From: Ricinus communis
Taxonomy: Eukaryota > Streptophyta > Magnoliopsida > Malpighiales > Euphorbiaceae
DNA: 64,000 bases
Direction of reading: 5' to 3'
Assembly (NCBI RefSeq): GCF_019578655.1
Contig: NC_063257.1
Span: 2,480,001 to 2,544,000, forward strand
Under the pieces are notes generated by a model. That model had not been told where the DNA came from, did no database searches, and was given only the letters and a program-made list of their open reading frames with translations. Shown here in pieces: positions 24,301-37,633 of this stretch (positions within the stretch are counted from its first letter, which is position 1; every line of letters begins with the position of its first letter). Made by a program: the position numbers and the translations under genes.

Positions 24301-27300
24301 ATGCACTGATTCACCTTACGGTTACAGGAAATCTTCTGAAAGTTGATATGCTGCATAGTGCATACCATATTATATCTTATATAGCGGCAAAAATATTTAG
24401 CAAATAGAATAACTAAAATGCTTTGGCTTATTTAAGCTGGTTAATTTTTGTTACTTCTAAATTAATTTTAATTTTCATTCTATATATATCTGTAAACCTT
24501 TAGCAATTAAATGACCATTAGTCTTTTTATAACTTTCCTGCAGGGTCACATTGGGAAAAGAGGCTTCTGATGAATGAGATTATGACAGGATCTGTTGATA
24601 CAAGATCTGTCGTTTCAAAAATGACACTGGCTTTATTAGAGGATAGCGGGTGGTACCAGGCTAATTATAGTATGGCAGACCGCCTTGATTGGGGCCGCAA
24701 CCAAGGAACTGAGTTTGTTACCTCCCCTTGCAATCTCTGGAATGGGGCATACCATTGCAACACAACCCAGTTGTCAGGTTGTACCTACAACAGAGAGGCA
24801 GAGGGGTACTGCCCTATTGTAAGTTATAGTGGAGACCTCCCTCAGTGGGCTCGCTACTTTCCCCAACCAAATAAAGGTGTGTTTTAAAGCATGATGTTTT
24901 TGGGGCCTTATATTGATCATGATTTCTCGTAGCTTCTCCCCTTACTATCAAGTCTCCAATCTTATCATTCATGTGTCATTACTGTCACAAGCCAAGAGCT
25001 ATTCATGCCCTCAATTATTTTACGAGCTTTTTTGCTTTTTCTGTATTTTACCCAAGCAAGAAGGGAAGAGTGTTATTTTATTGGATCCTTGATTTGAATC
25101 CTTTGAATTTTTTTGCTGTGACTTGAAACATTGTCATGCATATTGCATTTGCTGTTTTTCCATTGGCCTTTTCTGCATTACTTCTGTGGTTTTGGATGGT
25201 TACTATATTATAATTATGCTACTCTATTGTTACAATTATATTCAGGAAAGATGCTGGTGAACAAAGATGTGATTTGAATGACTTGCATGCACTGGATGAT
25301 AGTATGATGTTAACTTCTATTGCTGGGCATTGCAGGTGGGCAGTCATCACTGGCTGATTACTGCACTTACTTTGTGGCCTACTCTGATGGATCATGCACG
25401 GACACTAACAGTGCACGGGCACCTGACAGGATGTTAGGTGAAGTTCGAGGGAGTAGTTCCAGGTGAAAATTGTTATTGGAACTCTTACAGGATGCAGTTG
25501 GAAATAAGTATTTAGTACAATGTGCTAATAAAACTTTGGTTTAAATGTATACATAGGTGTATGGCTTCATCATTAGTACGCACGGGGTTTGTACGAGGTT
25601 CTGTGACCCAAGGGAATGGTTGTTATCAGCACAGATGTGTAAACAACTCTCTTGAGGTATGCTTCTGAGCTTTAATACTTTTCTACATTCCCTTGCATCC
25701 ATGCTGTAATTTATCAGATGCATATGTATGTTTGATTTTACAAAAACTGAACAGCCACAGTCACATTAAGTTTCAAGTATTTTTTCTAAGTGAAATGCCC
25801 TGCTTATCATCATTTTTTAAGAAATTTCAATTCGTAGCTTTTCTACAGCCAACATATAGAGGTCTGCACTGAAAGATTATCATTTTCTTATTTGTGCATG
25901 GCTGTAATTATTATGTCAACTTAGATTTTACCTCTGCATATTCAGATTTTTATCAGGCCTAGAGCTTATTTATCACTTTTTTCTTAAATTTGTATTTTGT
26001 TACTCTTTTCCTGCTGCAATTATATACAAAATGCAATTCTGATAGTGTTCTTTTAGGTTGCTGTGGATGGTATTTGGAAAGCATGTCCAGAAGCTGGTGG
26101 ACCAGTTCAGTTCCCTGGCTTCAATGGTGATTATGCTGTTCTATGAACTTATTGATTTTAATACCTTGTGAAATCCAATATTCATATCTTCTGTCATTTG
26201 CTTTTACCTGCAGGTGAGCTGATTTGCCCTGCTTACCATGAACTTTGTAGTACCGGCTCAGTTTCTCTACCTGGGAAATGTCCTACTTCATGTAATTTTA
26301 ACGGGGACTGTATTGATGGGAAGTGTCACTGTTTCCTAGGATTTCATGGTCATGATTGTAGTAAACGTGAGCTCCTACTTCTTTATGCCACTCTACAGTC
26401 GATTCTTATTTGGATTCTTCTGGCCATTAAACTGAAAGATTTCATTCTTTGAATTTCTGCTGCAGGTTCTTGCCCTGGTAATTGCAATGGGCGTGGAGTG
26501 TGCCTGTCAACTGGAGGCTGTAAATGTGAAAATGGTTACACTGGCATCGACTGCTCTACTGGTAAAATGATCCCTCAACACCTTTTTTTGGGAAAAGATT
26601 CACGTGTTTTGATAAGTTTTTGATGCAACTTAGATGAATAATAATTAACTGATGCATGGCAGTGTTGCTAATTTAATGTTCATCTGAGCTTTACTATTTT
26701 GTAAAAAGTGTTTGCTTCTTGGGGCTTTGCTTCCTGCTTTCATTTCAAAGAAGGCTGATTGCCTTAATGTAATTGGATTTAAAAGCATCTGTACTGCATG
26801 TCAGAATGTGCAAATTAACTGATACATGTGCAAATATTTTTAGTAAATTTCATGCAGCAAATGTGCTTTGCCATTCTCTAAACTTCACCATGTCATATGC
26901 AGCGGTGTGTGATGAACAGTGCAGCCTTCATGGTGGGGTATGTGATAATGGAGTTTGTGAGTTCCGGTGCTCGGACTATGCTGGCTATACCTGTCAGAAC
27001 AGCTCCTCTCTTCTATCTAGTCTTTCTGTTTGCCAAAATGTCCTTGAGAGCGATATTTCTGGTCAACACTGTGCACCCAGCGAACTGAGTATTCTGCAGC
27101 AGCTGGAAGAAGTTGTTGTCATGCCCAACTACCACCGATTATTCCCAGGTGGTGCCCGGAAGATATTTAACATATTCGGCAGCAGCTACTGCGACACAGT
27201 TGCTAAGCGACTATCTTGCTGGGTGAGTATCCCGGCTCTACTTATGTCTGCTGCACATGAATGTTAAGCTTGTTTGTGCATGGAGTTCACCTATCTAAAA

Positions 27301-27578
27301 ATTATGCCCTAAATGACCAGATATCCATCCAGAAGTGCGACAAGGACGGTGATGACAGGCTTCGGGTATGCCATTCAGCATGTCAGTCCTATAACTTAGC
27401 CTGTGGGGCATCACTCGACTGCTCAGATCAAACCCTCTTTAGTAGTGAAGAGGAAGGCGAGGGTCAATGTACAGGCTCTGGAGAGATGAAAGTAACATGG
27501 TTGAATCGTCTGGGGATTAGGTTCTTTTCAAGTAATATGTCTTCCAAAGGGATGTCTGTAAAATATAGGCAGCTGTAG
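21373..27578 (+). CDS. Leishmanolysin-like (M8) zinc metallopeptidase, 16 exons
   Basis: Exons: 21373-21447, 22205-22801, 22950-23082, 23203-23316, 23398-23471, 23550-23624, 23950-24042, 24204-24264, 24544-24876, 25336-25462, 25557-25656, 26057-26126, 26214-26366, 26466-26561, 26903-27222 and 27321-27578. All junctions are GT-AG and phase-consistent, giving 892 residues. A hydrophobic segment at about 17-38 looks like a signal peptide, so the protein should enter the secretory pathway. The catalytic zinc motif HEVMH is at 330-334. The third zinc ligand is probably His385 in RHHYG, and the Met-turn lies in NEIMTG, as in gp63/leishmanolysin. Three cysteine-rich EGF-like modules follow at about 640-666, 671-698 and 703-731. 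The peptide substrate is unknown. ATG 21373 is chosen because it gives a signal peptide in frame; two upstream ATGs lead into short out-of-frame ORFs. It is the only M8-like gene here. Confidence 0.93.
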
Positions 27579-29540
27579 TTTTTCATCTTTGTTCCCCCCC
27601 CCCTGTTTTATTTTTTGGCCCACCTAATTGTTTTCATAATTTTGGGTTGTAATTTTACTGGGGCTCAATTGTAGGAAGTGGCACGCAGTGCACGTGCCCT
27701 AGATATAGGTGGTTGTCCTTTGCTCATCCAAATGGCATTTAAGAAATTTGGGTGGGATTGGCTTTCAAAGATGAAAGCCACGTGTAGAGAGAATTGGAAA
27801 TGTATGCAAGAACCAAAAAGAAAAAAAAAAGTACAAAAAAGAAAAAAAGAAAAGGAAAAGAAAGAAAGCTTTGCTTCAGTTATCAGAGGTATGGCCGAAG
27901 GCCTTGAAAGAAAAGAAACGCCTCAATTTTTATTTTGTTTTCTTATTTGCCTTTCTCACTTTTAATCCTTTTACTCTGAATCAGTTCTTGGAATTTAAAC
28001 TAATTTGGATTCTGAATCACTTACAGGATACTAGAGATATCTGAATTTCTATTGCCGTCCTTTTTTTTTTTTCAGAAAATCTTGGGAGACTATTCCAAAT
28101 AAATCCATTTCTATGCGCCTCAGTATAATTATGAAACTAATAATTTAGGAAACCCAACAACCCATCTCCAGTATTTTGGCAATTAATACTGAAAGCAGAC
28201 ATGATTGCTTTTCTTAAAGTCATGAACAGAAACTTTACTTCTCTTCTGAAATCTGAAATCTGAAAACTGAAAACATATTGTCCCGTATTTCACATTTATT
28301 TAGTGAGAAATTTCTTCTCGTTGAAGTAATTGTATGATCCAAAAGGTCTAGCCGCCCAAACCCACAAGTGTTTGGAACCTGTAGTTTCCAAATTGTATTA
28401 TTAGAAGTTTCCTCGCATACGAGATTTCCACAAATAGAAAGACTACGAGTTTCTTCTTTTAATCCAGTCATTATAATTAATAACCCCAAAAATATAAACG
28501 TTTTGGTATCACATCAAGCTTTCACCTTTATAATTTTACTGCCTAATTGAGTGTTAATTCACACACTTTCAATTAGATAGCATTTCTAAAAATATTTATT
28601 CAATTTCTTTGTTGAATTCCTATATGGACTTTCCAAATAATCGTTAACCAAGTTGTGGCTCAAATAGGCCGAAAATATAGCACAGGAGGAAGTTGATGCA
28701 TCCAACAATGAATTTAAGGTACGTATTGATGTGTTCGGCTACCTATTCCAATGAAGAATCATTCTTTTCTAAATTTGTAAGTGAATATGGATCTCAAAGA
28801 GTAACTATGATTTTTGGATTAAAGTTGACAATGATTAGTTGTTTCTTTTCTTGTTCCTCTCTGTTATATAAATATATAATTTAAGGCTGGAGATGTATCT
28901 CACATCCTAAGGTTGCTGCTTCAACCAAGCTTCTAAAATGCGTTACATGTCCTTTCACTTGGGTTGGTATTCATTTAAAATCAATTACCCTTAACTCATT
29001 TAGCATCATTATTGTCCATATGATTCATTTTTCTTTAAATGTGTCTACGGATTGTATAATACATAAAGTCTACCTATGAATTTTTAATAAAATTAAAATT
29101 ACAAATGTAACATAAGTAAATTAAAATGATTTTTATATGAAATAAGATAAGTTTTTGCCGTATGCATAAGAAAAATAGGTCAAATCCTTTTGAAACTAAA
29201 GTACTAATTCAACTCTTTATCTCAAAAAAAAAAAAAAAAAAAAAAAGGAAAAAGAATTAATTGAACTCAACCAACTGAAGAAGTAATGTGACTTGCCACC
29301 CTGCGGTCTTTCTCATTCTCAGTACAAGCAAAAATAAATAAATGAAGAATTCTTTCACCAAACCAACCAACCATATTGATATCAGAAACACATAAAATTA
29401 AATTATTTTTTTATTAACTTGTTAAACTAATGAACAATATGACGAATATTGATCCGATCAACTAATATATCCATAAAATAGTTAATGAAATCTATAATCA
29501 TTCACAGAATAAAATAAGCAACCCAGAAATGAGAATCAAA
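27579..29540. other. Spacer between the M8 peptidase and thaumatin-like genes
   Basis: The first 300-400 bp is probably 3' UTR of the M8 gene, with an A/G-rich tract at 27817-27870 that gives a lysine-rich spurious frame. A 23-A run lies at 29224-29246. No gene supported. Confidence 0.55.
29224..29246 (+). repeat. Poly(A) tract
   Basis: Twenty-three consecutive A. It could be a retroposon tail, but no SINE or LINE body is recognisable before it. Confidence 0.8.
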
Positions 29541-30548
29541 TCATCCAGACCCAGTTGGACAAAATGTAATCATGTAATCGGATCCGGAACAAGTGCAAGT
29601 ACTTGATGCATCATCATAAGCATAACTATAAGCCGAAGGGCATGCGTTCTTGAACAACGCCGAGTACTGTGTCGGTGAGCAAGTCTGCGGTGTCGACTGA
29701 TCGCCGGTGCAACAAAACTCCGGCGCATTAAATGCTGCACAAGCACTCTTGCAAGCGACAACCGAACCCGAAACTGAATCCGTAACCCGTAGCTCTGGCG
29801 GGCAATTCCCATTAAGATCCGCAACACAACCCGCATATTGACAATCACCTGACCCGCCCAATGCCTTGACACCTAAGCCAACGTTATATCCATCGACTAG
29901 GCTAACATCATAGAAATCCTTCTCATTAGAGCTTGGTGCAATAGTGAACTCAGCCAGGCTGACAGGGGGAGCTCCACCGCCGGTGCACTTCAGGGCGCCT
30001 CCGCAGTCACCGGTGTCACACTTGCCATTGCCTAAATCATCAAATGTGCACCCAGTTCGAGCCCAGAACCTGCCAGACCAAGTGGGTGGAGCTTGGAGTT
30101 GGATTGATGAGCCCGGTGGCAATGCAAAGCCACCGTCTCCGAGAGTTCCAGCGCCGTTTCCGGAGAGAGTTCCAGGCCATATCATGTAGCTACAATGGTT
30201 TTGAAGAGTGAAAACCGTGGCATTGCTGAAGTTACCTGCAAATTTGACACAGAAATATAAGTTTGTGCCACACACTATAATAGCTAGTATAGATTTTATA
30301 AGTTTGTAATGCATGACTTTGAAATTCCAATAATGTTTTCCGAAAAACAAGAATCAAAATACCCAGAAAGAAGAGAGATTCCAATATTCTTGAAAAATTA
30401 AATGAACAATCACCATTTTCTTTTAGAAAAGGAAAAGGAAGGAAGGGCTATATTTATATATTAATGCGTGTAAAGTAACTGAATATTTACCTAAAGAGAA
30501 GAGAAGTAGAAGAAGATAACAGCAACATGAGCTAATCTTAGTCGCCAT
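29541..30548 (-). CDS. Thaumatin-like protein (PR-5 family), 2 exons
   Basis: Exon 1 (30548-30491) encodes MATKISSCCCYLLLLLFSL, a signal-peptide core. Exon 2 (30235-29541) follows a 255-bp intron in phase 1, giving 250 residues. Mature protein probably begins at ATVFTLQNHC (residue 25), as in thaumatins. The family signature is at 88-103 (GNGKCDTGDCGGALKC). An acidic cleft is expected from Arg in the FWARTGC segment, Glu115 in LAEF, and Asp129 and Asp134 in YDVSLVDGYN. These proteins are secreted or vacuolar, beta-rich and disulfide-bonded; many act in defence by binding fungal glucans. The mature chain has 17 cysteines instead of the usual 16: SSTCTCSG carries an additional Cys where family members usually have Phe. 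Which member of this large family it is cannot be told. Confidence 0.95.
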
Positions 30549-30690
30549 TTTCTCTTAGAAATCTTTTTGCGGGTAATAGTGAAGAAGAAAGAGAAGTTGT
30601 GGAGAAGCAAATTGAGAGGGAATGATAAAGAAGAGAAGGTTAGAGTGGTTGTAGGTAGAGGAGTCATGGAAGTCATTATAGAGAGAGCTC

Positions 30691-30700
30691 TGAATTTATA
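30691..30700 (-). promoter_or_regulatory. TATA box of the thaumatin-like gene
   Basis: On the minus strand the sequence reads TATAAATTCA about 145 bp before the ATG at 30548. A pyrimidine-rich leader follows. Confidence 0.5.
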
Positions 30701-30764
30701 TTTTTGGTTTTGGGCACTCGTCTTTTGCTCTTTCCAATTTTTATTGCTTGCTATCTTTTCGTGA

Positions 30765-33700
30765 CCACTTTAAGATTTCTTATTTATCTTTCTGACCATC
30801 AATTTAATTATATGGGTTACTCTTTATGTTTTATGTTTCTTTCTTTCTTTATTTTTAGCTTCCTGTTCATGCTCAAAAAATGTGTCCATTTGTGTGAGCA
30901 ATACTTATGAATATAAACATTTTTCTTTCAAGTATTAAATATTACCCTGCGCCTCCTTTCTTTTGGTATATTTCTCATGTCCTTTGTTAATTCACATAAT
31001 CACGTTTTCTAAGAATATTGAACTTACTGAAGCTAATAGTAACGAGGAAAACAAAAATTTAATGATTGAGATAATTGGTAGATTCCGCTCCATTTTTTTC
31101 AGGCCGTTACCATATCCTTTTCATGATCAAGGGATTAAATTGAAATAAGATTCATGTAAATTTGGTGTACATTAGTGGTTTAATTTTGTTATAAAGCAAA
31201 AGTGATGGGCAATCTCCATGTGTTTAGCCGTTTGCACTAATTAAGGTCGTCTCCATTTCTGGTATCTCTTCCTAGAAAATAACATTACCTCGAGTGATTA
31301 ATAATGCTCCAGCAAATCAAATTAAGTATCCAATGAAGCCAAAAGATAACTTTTTTTGGGGACTAAATTGACCACATAATGAAAACTAAGGGCAACGGCA
31401 CGACAGGTTGGAGTAATAATTAATTATAAAAAATAAATAAGTAATAGCAATAATTATTAGGATTAGTTAGCAGAAATGGCGAAATGGGTATCAAGTCACG
31501 TGAGAAACCAGGTGGTGCCCCTAAAAAAAAAAAAAAGAGTCCTCACGTGGCAAACATCAGCAAAGCACAACCTCCCACTCTCACACGTCCTTAAGCAGTT
31601 AAACACCGCACGTGCTTCCTCCACTCCCCTAGATTCACTACTTTCACTTCTCCATTTTCCAAATAATTTCCCGCTCATATTAATTATTAAGTAATTATTC
31701 CCACCCACAATCATGGGATAAAAATTGTTTGCTATTTAGCGTTTGCCTTTCAGGATCATTGATTGAATTGTTGTCCTTAAGCGTTTCATTTAGGCTTAAC
31801 AGATATATGAACTATCAATAGCTGTTCTATTTTATAAAAAATTTAATTTAAAATTCTTTTATAAATAATTTTTAGTTTTAAAATAAATAAACTAAACAAA
31901 TTTTTTATTATTTAGTTAATTTGATTTATTATTTTTTAGTTTTACTTTAAAATAATTTAATTCAATTTTTTAAAAATAAATAATAATTTAAAGCATTTTT
32001 TTTTATTTTTTAAAAACACTAGCTGAATATTGAAATAAAATATTTTTTATTTTTTATATATTTTTTTAAAATAAATATAACACTTTAATAAAATTTAATT
32101 AAATTGATGTCTGTCATTAAATATATAAACAACAACAAAGACAATTATATATAATTTTACCTAACACAATTATCAACCGGCTACTAGGTACTAGCAACAG
32201 CTTAATCAAACACGCTCTTACACTAAAATAACACTCGATAGGATCAGCTTCTCTTAGAATCTTTTGCCCAATGTGTAATATTAATTTCATATATAAAATA
32301 AAATTATCTTCCTTATTAATTATTTAAATTATCTTGCTTAAATTATTATTTTTATTTACAGTATACATTTTTTGTTGTTATTCATAACAAATTGATAATT
32401 TTGTTTATGCTTCTCTCACCTGCATTTTCATATTTATTTTGACTTGTCAATTTAATTAATATCTATCATTAATTTTATATATGTATATTTTTAAATAAGA
32501 AAAAACTACTAAACAAGTACAGTAAATATATTTTATTTTATGATTGTATATTCAATTTACATTATTGTATATAATTTTTTTATTAGTATTATAATTTAAA
32601 TATAAATTACATCATATTAGTTATTTTATATACTAATAACAATAACTTAAAAATATTTACCAAAAACTTATATGAGTCAGTTACTAATATTAATTAGCGG
32701 AACTAAATAAGCTTTTATTTAAGTAATATTAGATTTTCTTTTAATTAACCATAAGCTATATAACAGTCATCCTTTTGCATGCCTCTCGACATGGCTTTTA
32801 TTATAAAGTAGTAAATTTTTATCTATAATTGATAGATGGTAGATGAATTGAAGAGACTAAAACTCCATATTTTCTAATTCTTAATACTAAAGATATTGAT
32901 CAACAAACAATTGTGTGAGTAGGGTTTACTGAAATCTAAGACAAACTCAAATCATTTGACAACATTTAAATTAGATTTATTTGGGCAAACGAATGTGATC
33001 ATAAATATGATTTGATGGTTAATGACATTTATTCACATAGTTGAATAGAAATGTTAATGAGATAAGAAAAGGTTTTCTTGTTAGCCTTATAATAAAGAAG
33101 AATATATTAGTGAGAATGGATTTGCATATCAGGTACAATATCCGCATCTTTTGAAACAAACTGAGCTGAGGAATTAATGTTAAGCAAAACATTAACGAAG
33201 ATGCCGACATGAAATAGCTTAGTTAAGAAGGCAATGGTGGCCAATAAATTTGGTCGTTTTTCTTTCGATGTAGTAATAATAAAAACATAGGCGAGTGCAA
33301 GTGGTGGGCTGTTTTCAAGAAATACTAAAATGGGTACAAGCTTGTGTCGGTCGCTAGATCAAATGTGTTGCCTTGTAGTACTTCAGTTCACCCAACATAA
33401 CATTATCTTTTCGTTCGTTTTGACAAAGAAAGATAGACCGACCACCTTTCATTTTCTTGAGCCACTTCTATTTTTATTTTCGTTTTAACAGTTTCGTCTT
33501 CTCCACCGAAACGCGGATTCATTTTTGGAGGGCCTCTCTTTTTAAAATTAAAAAAATCTGAACACGATGTGATGGCATTTTTTTAAAATCAACAAAACTA
33601 ATGTATAAATGTAATTTAGATAAAATAAAAGTTATTGATAAGTGATTAAACTAAACATATATATTTTAAAATAGCTCAATTATATTTATAATATGTAAAA

Positions 33701-35378
33701 TATAAACAATTAGATTTTTTAAAAATAACTCTTTTTTTAATTGATGACGGTGTAGTTGATTTTTTTTGTCAAAACGAGAAAAAACTATCATTTTATGAGT
33801 TTTATCTATTGAAGGGTAGAGATAATATTTTCTCAAAAATAAAAATATGAGTTAAGAATAATTAAAGTGATTTTTTTTTTTAATATTTAAAATATGAGAT
33901 CAGATAGTAAAATAAATAAAATTAATTTTACGAATATAATTATTCTTTTTTTTTAGAGTTTAAGGTGTATTTCAACTAGTCATGTGATCTTTGAATTTTG
34001 ACGTGCTATCAGAATTTGACATTTGATCGTACCTAAGTTTCAACTTGGATTTACAGCTAAGCATTAGCTTTATTTATTTGAGGGTCATATCCCCACTGAC
34101 TAAACATTATCCTTCACAATTCTCAATTTTTTATGTAATAAATTTGCTCTTAATTTTCTCTTGTTTTCCCAACTAATAAAATTTTCTGGATATGCTCTAA
34201 GTATATGCTGACTAGCTTCGTTAGGAAAGACGAAGTATAGTTAAATTGGAGTATAATGGGATTAGTTAGGGAGATAGAAAGTGGATAACCACATTCCGTG
34301 CTGTTGTAGCGCATTACCTAACAGGTCAAAAATCCAAGTTAGCATCAAAAGAGAACCCAAAATGCTCACTAAAATAATCTTAGGATTATGTTTTATTGCT
34401 TTTCCAGTTCCAACCACATGTTTCGAATTTCCAAACTTAATGACGACAATTGAATAGAAACATTGTTTTTGTCACTCAGGTGATTTTGATGACACTCAAC
34501 TACTTTCTTTCCTCTTTTTTGTTTTTCTTTTGCTACCCTTATCAACTACAACTGTTTTTATCTTATGCAGCATCCTCATGTAAGCTAGGACCATCCTTGT
34601 CTGGAATGTTTTCTTCTTCATTCCTAAGAGCTAAGGTGAAGGATTGGCAAAATGAAGCAGATTGATGTATGAATTAGAGCTTTATTCGATGAGTAGCAGG
34701 TCATGGGCGGCAAGCATCCATCATGTTTTACAAATCATGTCAACTAAACAAAAAATAATTAGCTCTCTAATCTCTACCCTGGGTCAGGGTTTATCTTCTC
34801 TTCGTCGTCCCCTTGATAACCACACCAGGCCTAATTATGGGCTGGAGTAGAGTTCAAAAACTGGACTATTCATGTTATGAGAGGGAAGAGGAGGACTCGA
34901 TTTAAAGAAACAAGGTACAATATGCCACCTCAATCCAGCAACACAACCACTGATTCTAAAATCTGCAATTTTTTTTTTCAATTTTTCTATTTTTAGCAAC
35001 AAAGCTGCCATTATATTTGGTGTCGGAGCTTGGATTACAGTTGTAAAGGCGGTTTGCTTGTTATGCTAAGTGGGAAGCAAGGCAAGCAAATAAATCTACT
35101 TGATAATAGTGAAGCTCATTTTACTAGAAATGACGAGCAAACCGCGAGGAATGCATCATTTAACAAAGAAAACATACTATCCTTTATGGTATATGGTCAA
35201 GCATTTCCCCGCTCTGCTTGGTAAAAAATGCAGTCCACAAATACCACAAGTTTTTCATCCTATATCCTTTAAAAAAAAAAAACCCAACACTGTAACAGAG
35301 GATTCTATAGATTAGCAATCAGTTTCACAAGGGATCTAACTTGTATGTTGGCTATCTTCTATAAAAAGCTATTCAATA
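30765..35378. other. Intergenic region between the thaumatin-like gene and LPAT
   Basis: AT-rich with very low complexity at 31840-32660. Open frames up to 72 codons (for example 31476-31694, 34450-34850, 35030-35315) have no recognisable features. Part of 34900-35378 may be 3' UTR of the LPAT gene. Confidence 0.55.
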
Positions 35379-37587
35379 CTAAATTTTCTTGTAACTAAAC
35401 ATAGAATTAAAAGAATCTACAACTGGTAATGGCAGAAAATTAAAGTAGGTAACTAAGGAAAGGAAAACACATGCTAAACTTACATATATTTTGAACCAAA
35501 CGGATGAGAAAAGGGTGAGATAAGTAAATATGGCAGTCAAGGAAATTACGATTGTAATATTTACCAAGCATCTCAATGTAGATAATTCTCCTTCTGTTCC
35601 TTCATTAGGGAAATGGCCCCGAGTTTTAAACCCCGACAGCAACTCATCCTTTATCTGGAAGGTATTCATTAACCAAGTAGCAGCCTCACTATCAGAGACT
35701 GGGATGTCATTGACCGGGATACGCCGAATATGAATATGAACTTCTGCAGGATCTAGGCCAAACACATTGTCCAAAAAGCTAGGGCATTGATGCTTGTACG
35801 CAATACTTACATCATAAACTGCAGTTGTGCATAATGTATGATAAATATCAGGAAGCATACAAAATAAAATTGCAGAACAATAATTCTCTGTTAACCATAT
35901 ATAGTCTTAACATATTATGCGAATATAATCCCAGATAAATGTTGCAAAATTGATTTGACATAGAACCTACTACTTCTACCTTTCACAATATTCTCCATCA
36001 AATGATAATGCAATTCAAGCACAGTTCCTTCTATATTATTCACCAAGAGCAAGAATCATATGCTAGCCTATAATTCCTCATGTCATGCAACCTTTTATAG
36101 AAGTGGAAGGCATGTTTGCATAGAATCAAATGCTACCCTACAATTTTCTCATTAAAGCAGATCATCTTTATGGAGCCTTTTTAAAGTGCCAGACGTGCTT
36201 CCCAAGGTAATCATTTATTGTTAATGATTAATAATATTGTGCCTTCCATAGAATTGTTTGATTTTTCTATCTTTCTTAGTGGAATGGTTGAAAGGTTTCA
36301 GTGCCAAAGATATGACTGAAAATCATATGAGAATTATTGTTTCAATGGACAATACACTTCATCTTCAAAGCGATTGCCAACAAATAATTAGTTACAATCC
36401 TTTTTGTAAAAAAATTCAGATACTAATACATACTAGAGATGATTAGTAACAGAACAAGCCTGCATTCAGACCTTGTATGAAATCATCTCAATTAGTTTTC
36501 CATATAACAGTTGTACAAAATCATAGTGTCATGACAACAGCAAATTATGCAGATTAAGGCTGCAAAGATCTTTCAAGTTTCAGGATTAAATAATGATAAT
36601 CTTCATGAAATTCTTCTGTGCAGTTATTATGGAAATTGGCATGGCAAGACTGTGTGATACTATATATATATTCCACCACAAATATAGCAGTAAGATTAGT
36701 TGAAAAGAACCTGCATCCAATGAACCCCGAAGAACTTCCAAGCAAACACAAAAACCCCTTGTTTTTGGAAGCAGCACATTCTTCAGCACAGGAAGTCCAA
36801 CTTCAGCTGCAAATTTTTGACTCCCTAGGCATTTCTTTTCACTGTGTAAAAAATGCAAATGAAACCTTCTCAGTGGTCTTATTATAGATATCATGTACAA
36901 GCGAAATTTTAGTTGTGCAATATATGCCTTGAACTGCTCAGAAAGCAAACTGGTTTTTGGATGACTCAAATAACTTTAAGCATGACCACATGGTACATCA
37001 AGGAGAAAATAGGCTTACGTAAAATCAGTCCCTTCAGGGAAAAGAGCGAGCCATAAGGGATCTTGAGGATCTTTAAAAGTTGAAAGCATTATGCGCATGA
37101 CGGGTTCATCAACTTCCCACTTCCTATCAACTGAGATGAACTCCAAAATGTGAAAACCCCAGCCAAAGACGGGCAATTTCATCAAGCTGCTCTTGAGAAT
37201 ATACTTAATCGAGCCCAGGAAACCTTTCCGTAATGCAAGATCCCACAAGTACATCCAATCAACCTCAGTTCTGTGGTTGGCAATAATCAAAACCCGTTCT
37301 TCTGCCGGAATATCATCCCCAGAAAATACAACTTTAGTCCCATTGATCTTCTCAAATAGAAAGGGCCACATAGACAACCAAATAGAGAAGATGAAAGAGC
37401 TTGCTCTTCTGCGAAAGTGCACGCTGGCAAACCGTGTCAAAAAGGCCAGTGGAGCAAAATACACTAAAAACATAAAAGCAGTAGAAACAAACACCATCAA
37501 ACATATCAGACCCCTTAATAACCTAAAAAGAGTTAAAGGGCGGTTTTTTTGTCTATAAGTATGGTTGGGGGGCTTGCAAACTTCCAT
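35379..37587 (-). CDS. LPAT4: LPAT4/LPAT5-type 1-acylglycerol-3-phosphate acyltransferase
   Basis: Coding exons 37587-37019, 36841-36711 and 35818-35379 join in phase to give 379 residues, the usual size for plant LPAT4/5. The family transfers an acyl chain to lysophosphatidate, making phosphatidic acid in glycerolipid synthesis, and sits in the ER membrane. NHRTEVD at 104-110 is the catalytic NHx4D box and FPEGT at 183-187 is the substrate-binding motif. A membrane segment is at about 25-50, and two C-terminal hydrophobic stretches follow in exon 3. The start is set at 37587 ([10 protein letters not shown]): an acceptor (TTTGTATTGCAG) ends at 37635, so the upstream in-frame ATG at 37755 lies in an intron, and the shorter start matches family N-termini. 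Wording in [15 protein letters not shown] and PKTRGF is closer to LPAT4 than LPAT5, but the split is not certain. Confidence 0.93.
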
Positions 37588-37633
37588 CTCTTTCCAGGAT
37601 CTAATGTAGATAACTTCCTTCCTCTTAAGGTTG

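Noticed and set aside
27678..27965. Lysine-rich frame after the M8 gene
   Set aside because: It is produced by an A/G-rich tract in the likely 3' UTR.
29944..30189. Proline-rich frame opposite the thaumatin-like gene
   Set aside because: Antisense shadow of the thaumatin-like exon.
37193..37558. 121-codon + strand frame
   Set aside because: Antisense shadow of the LPAT exon, which carries the catalytic motifs.
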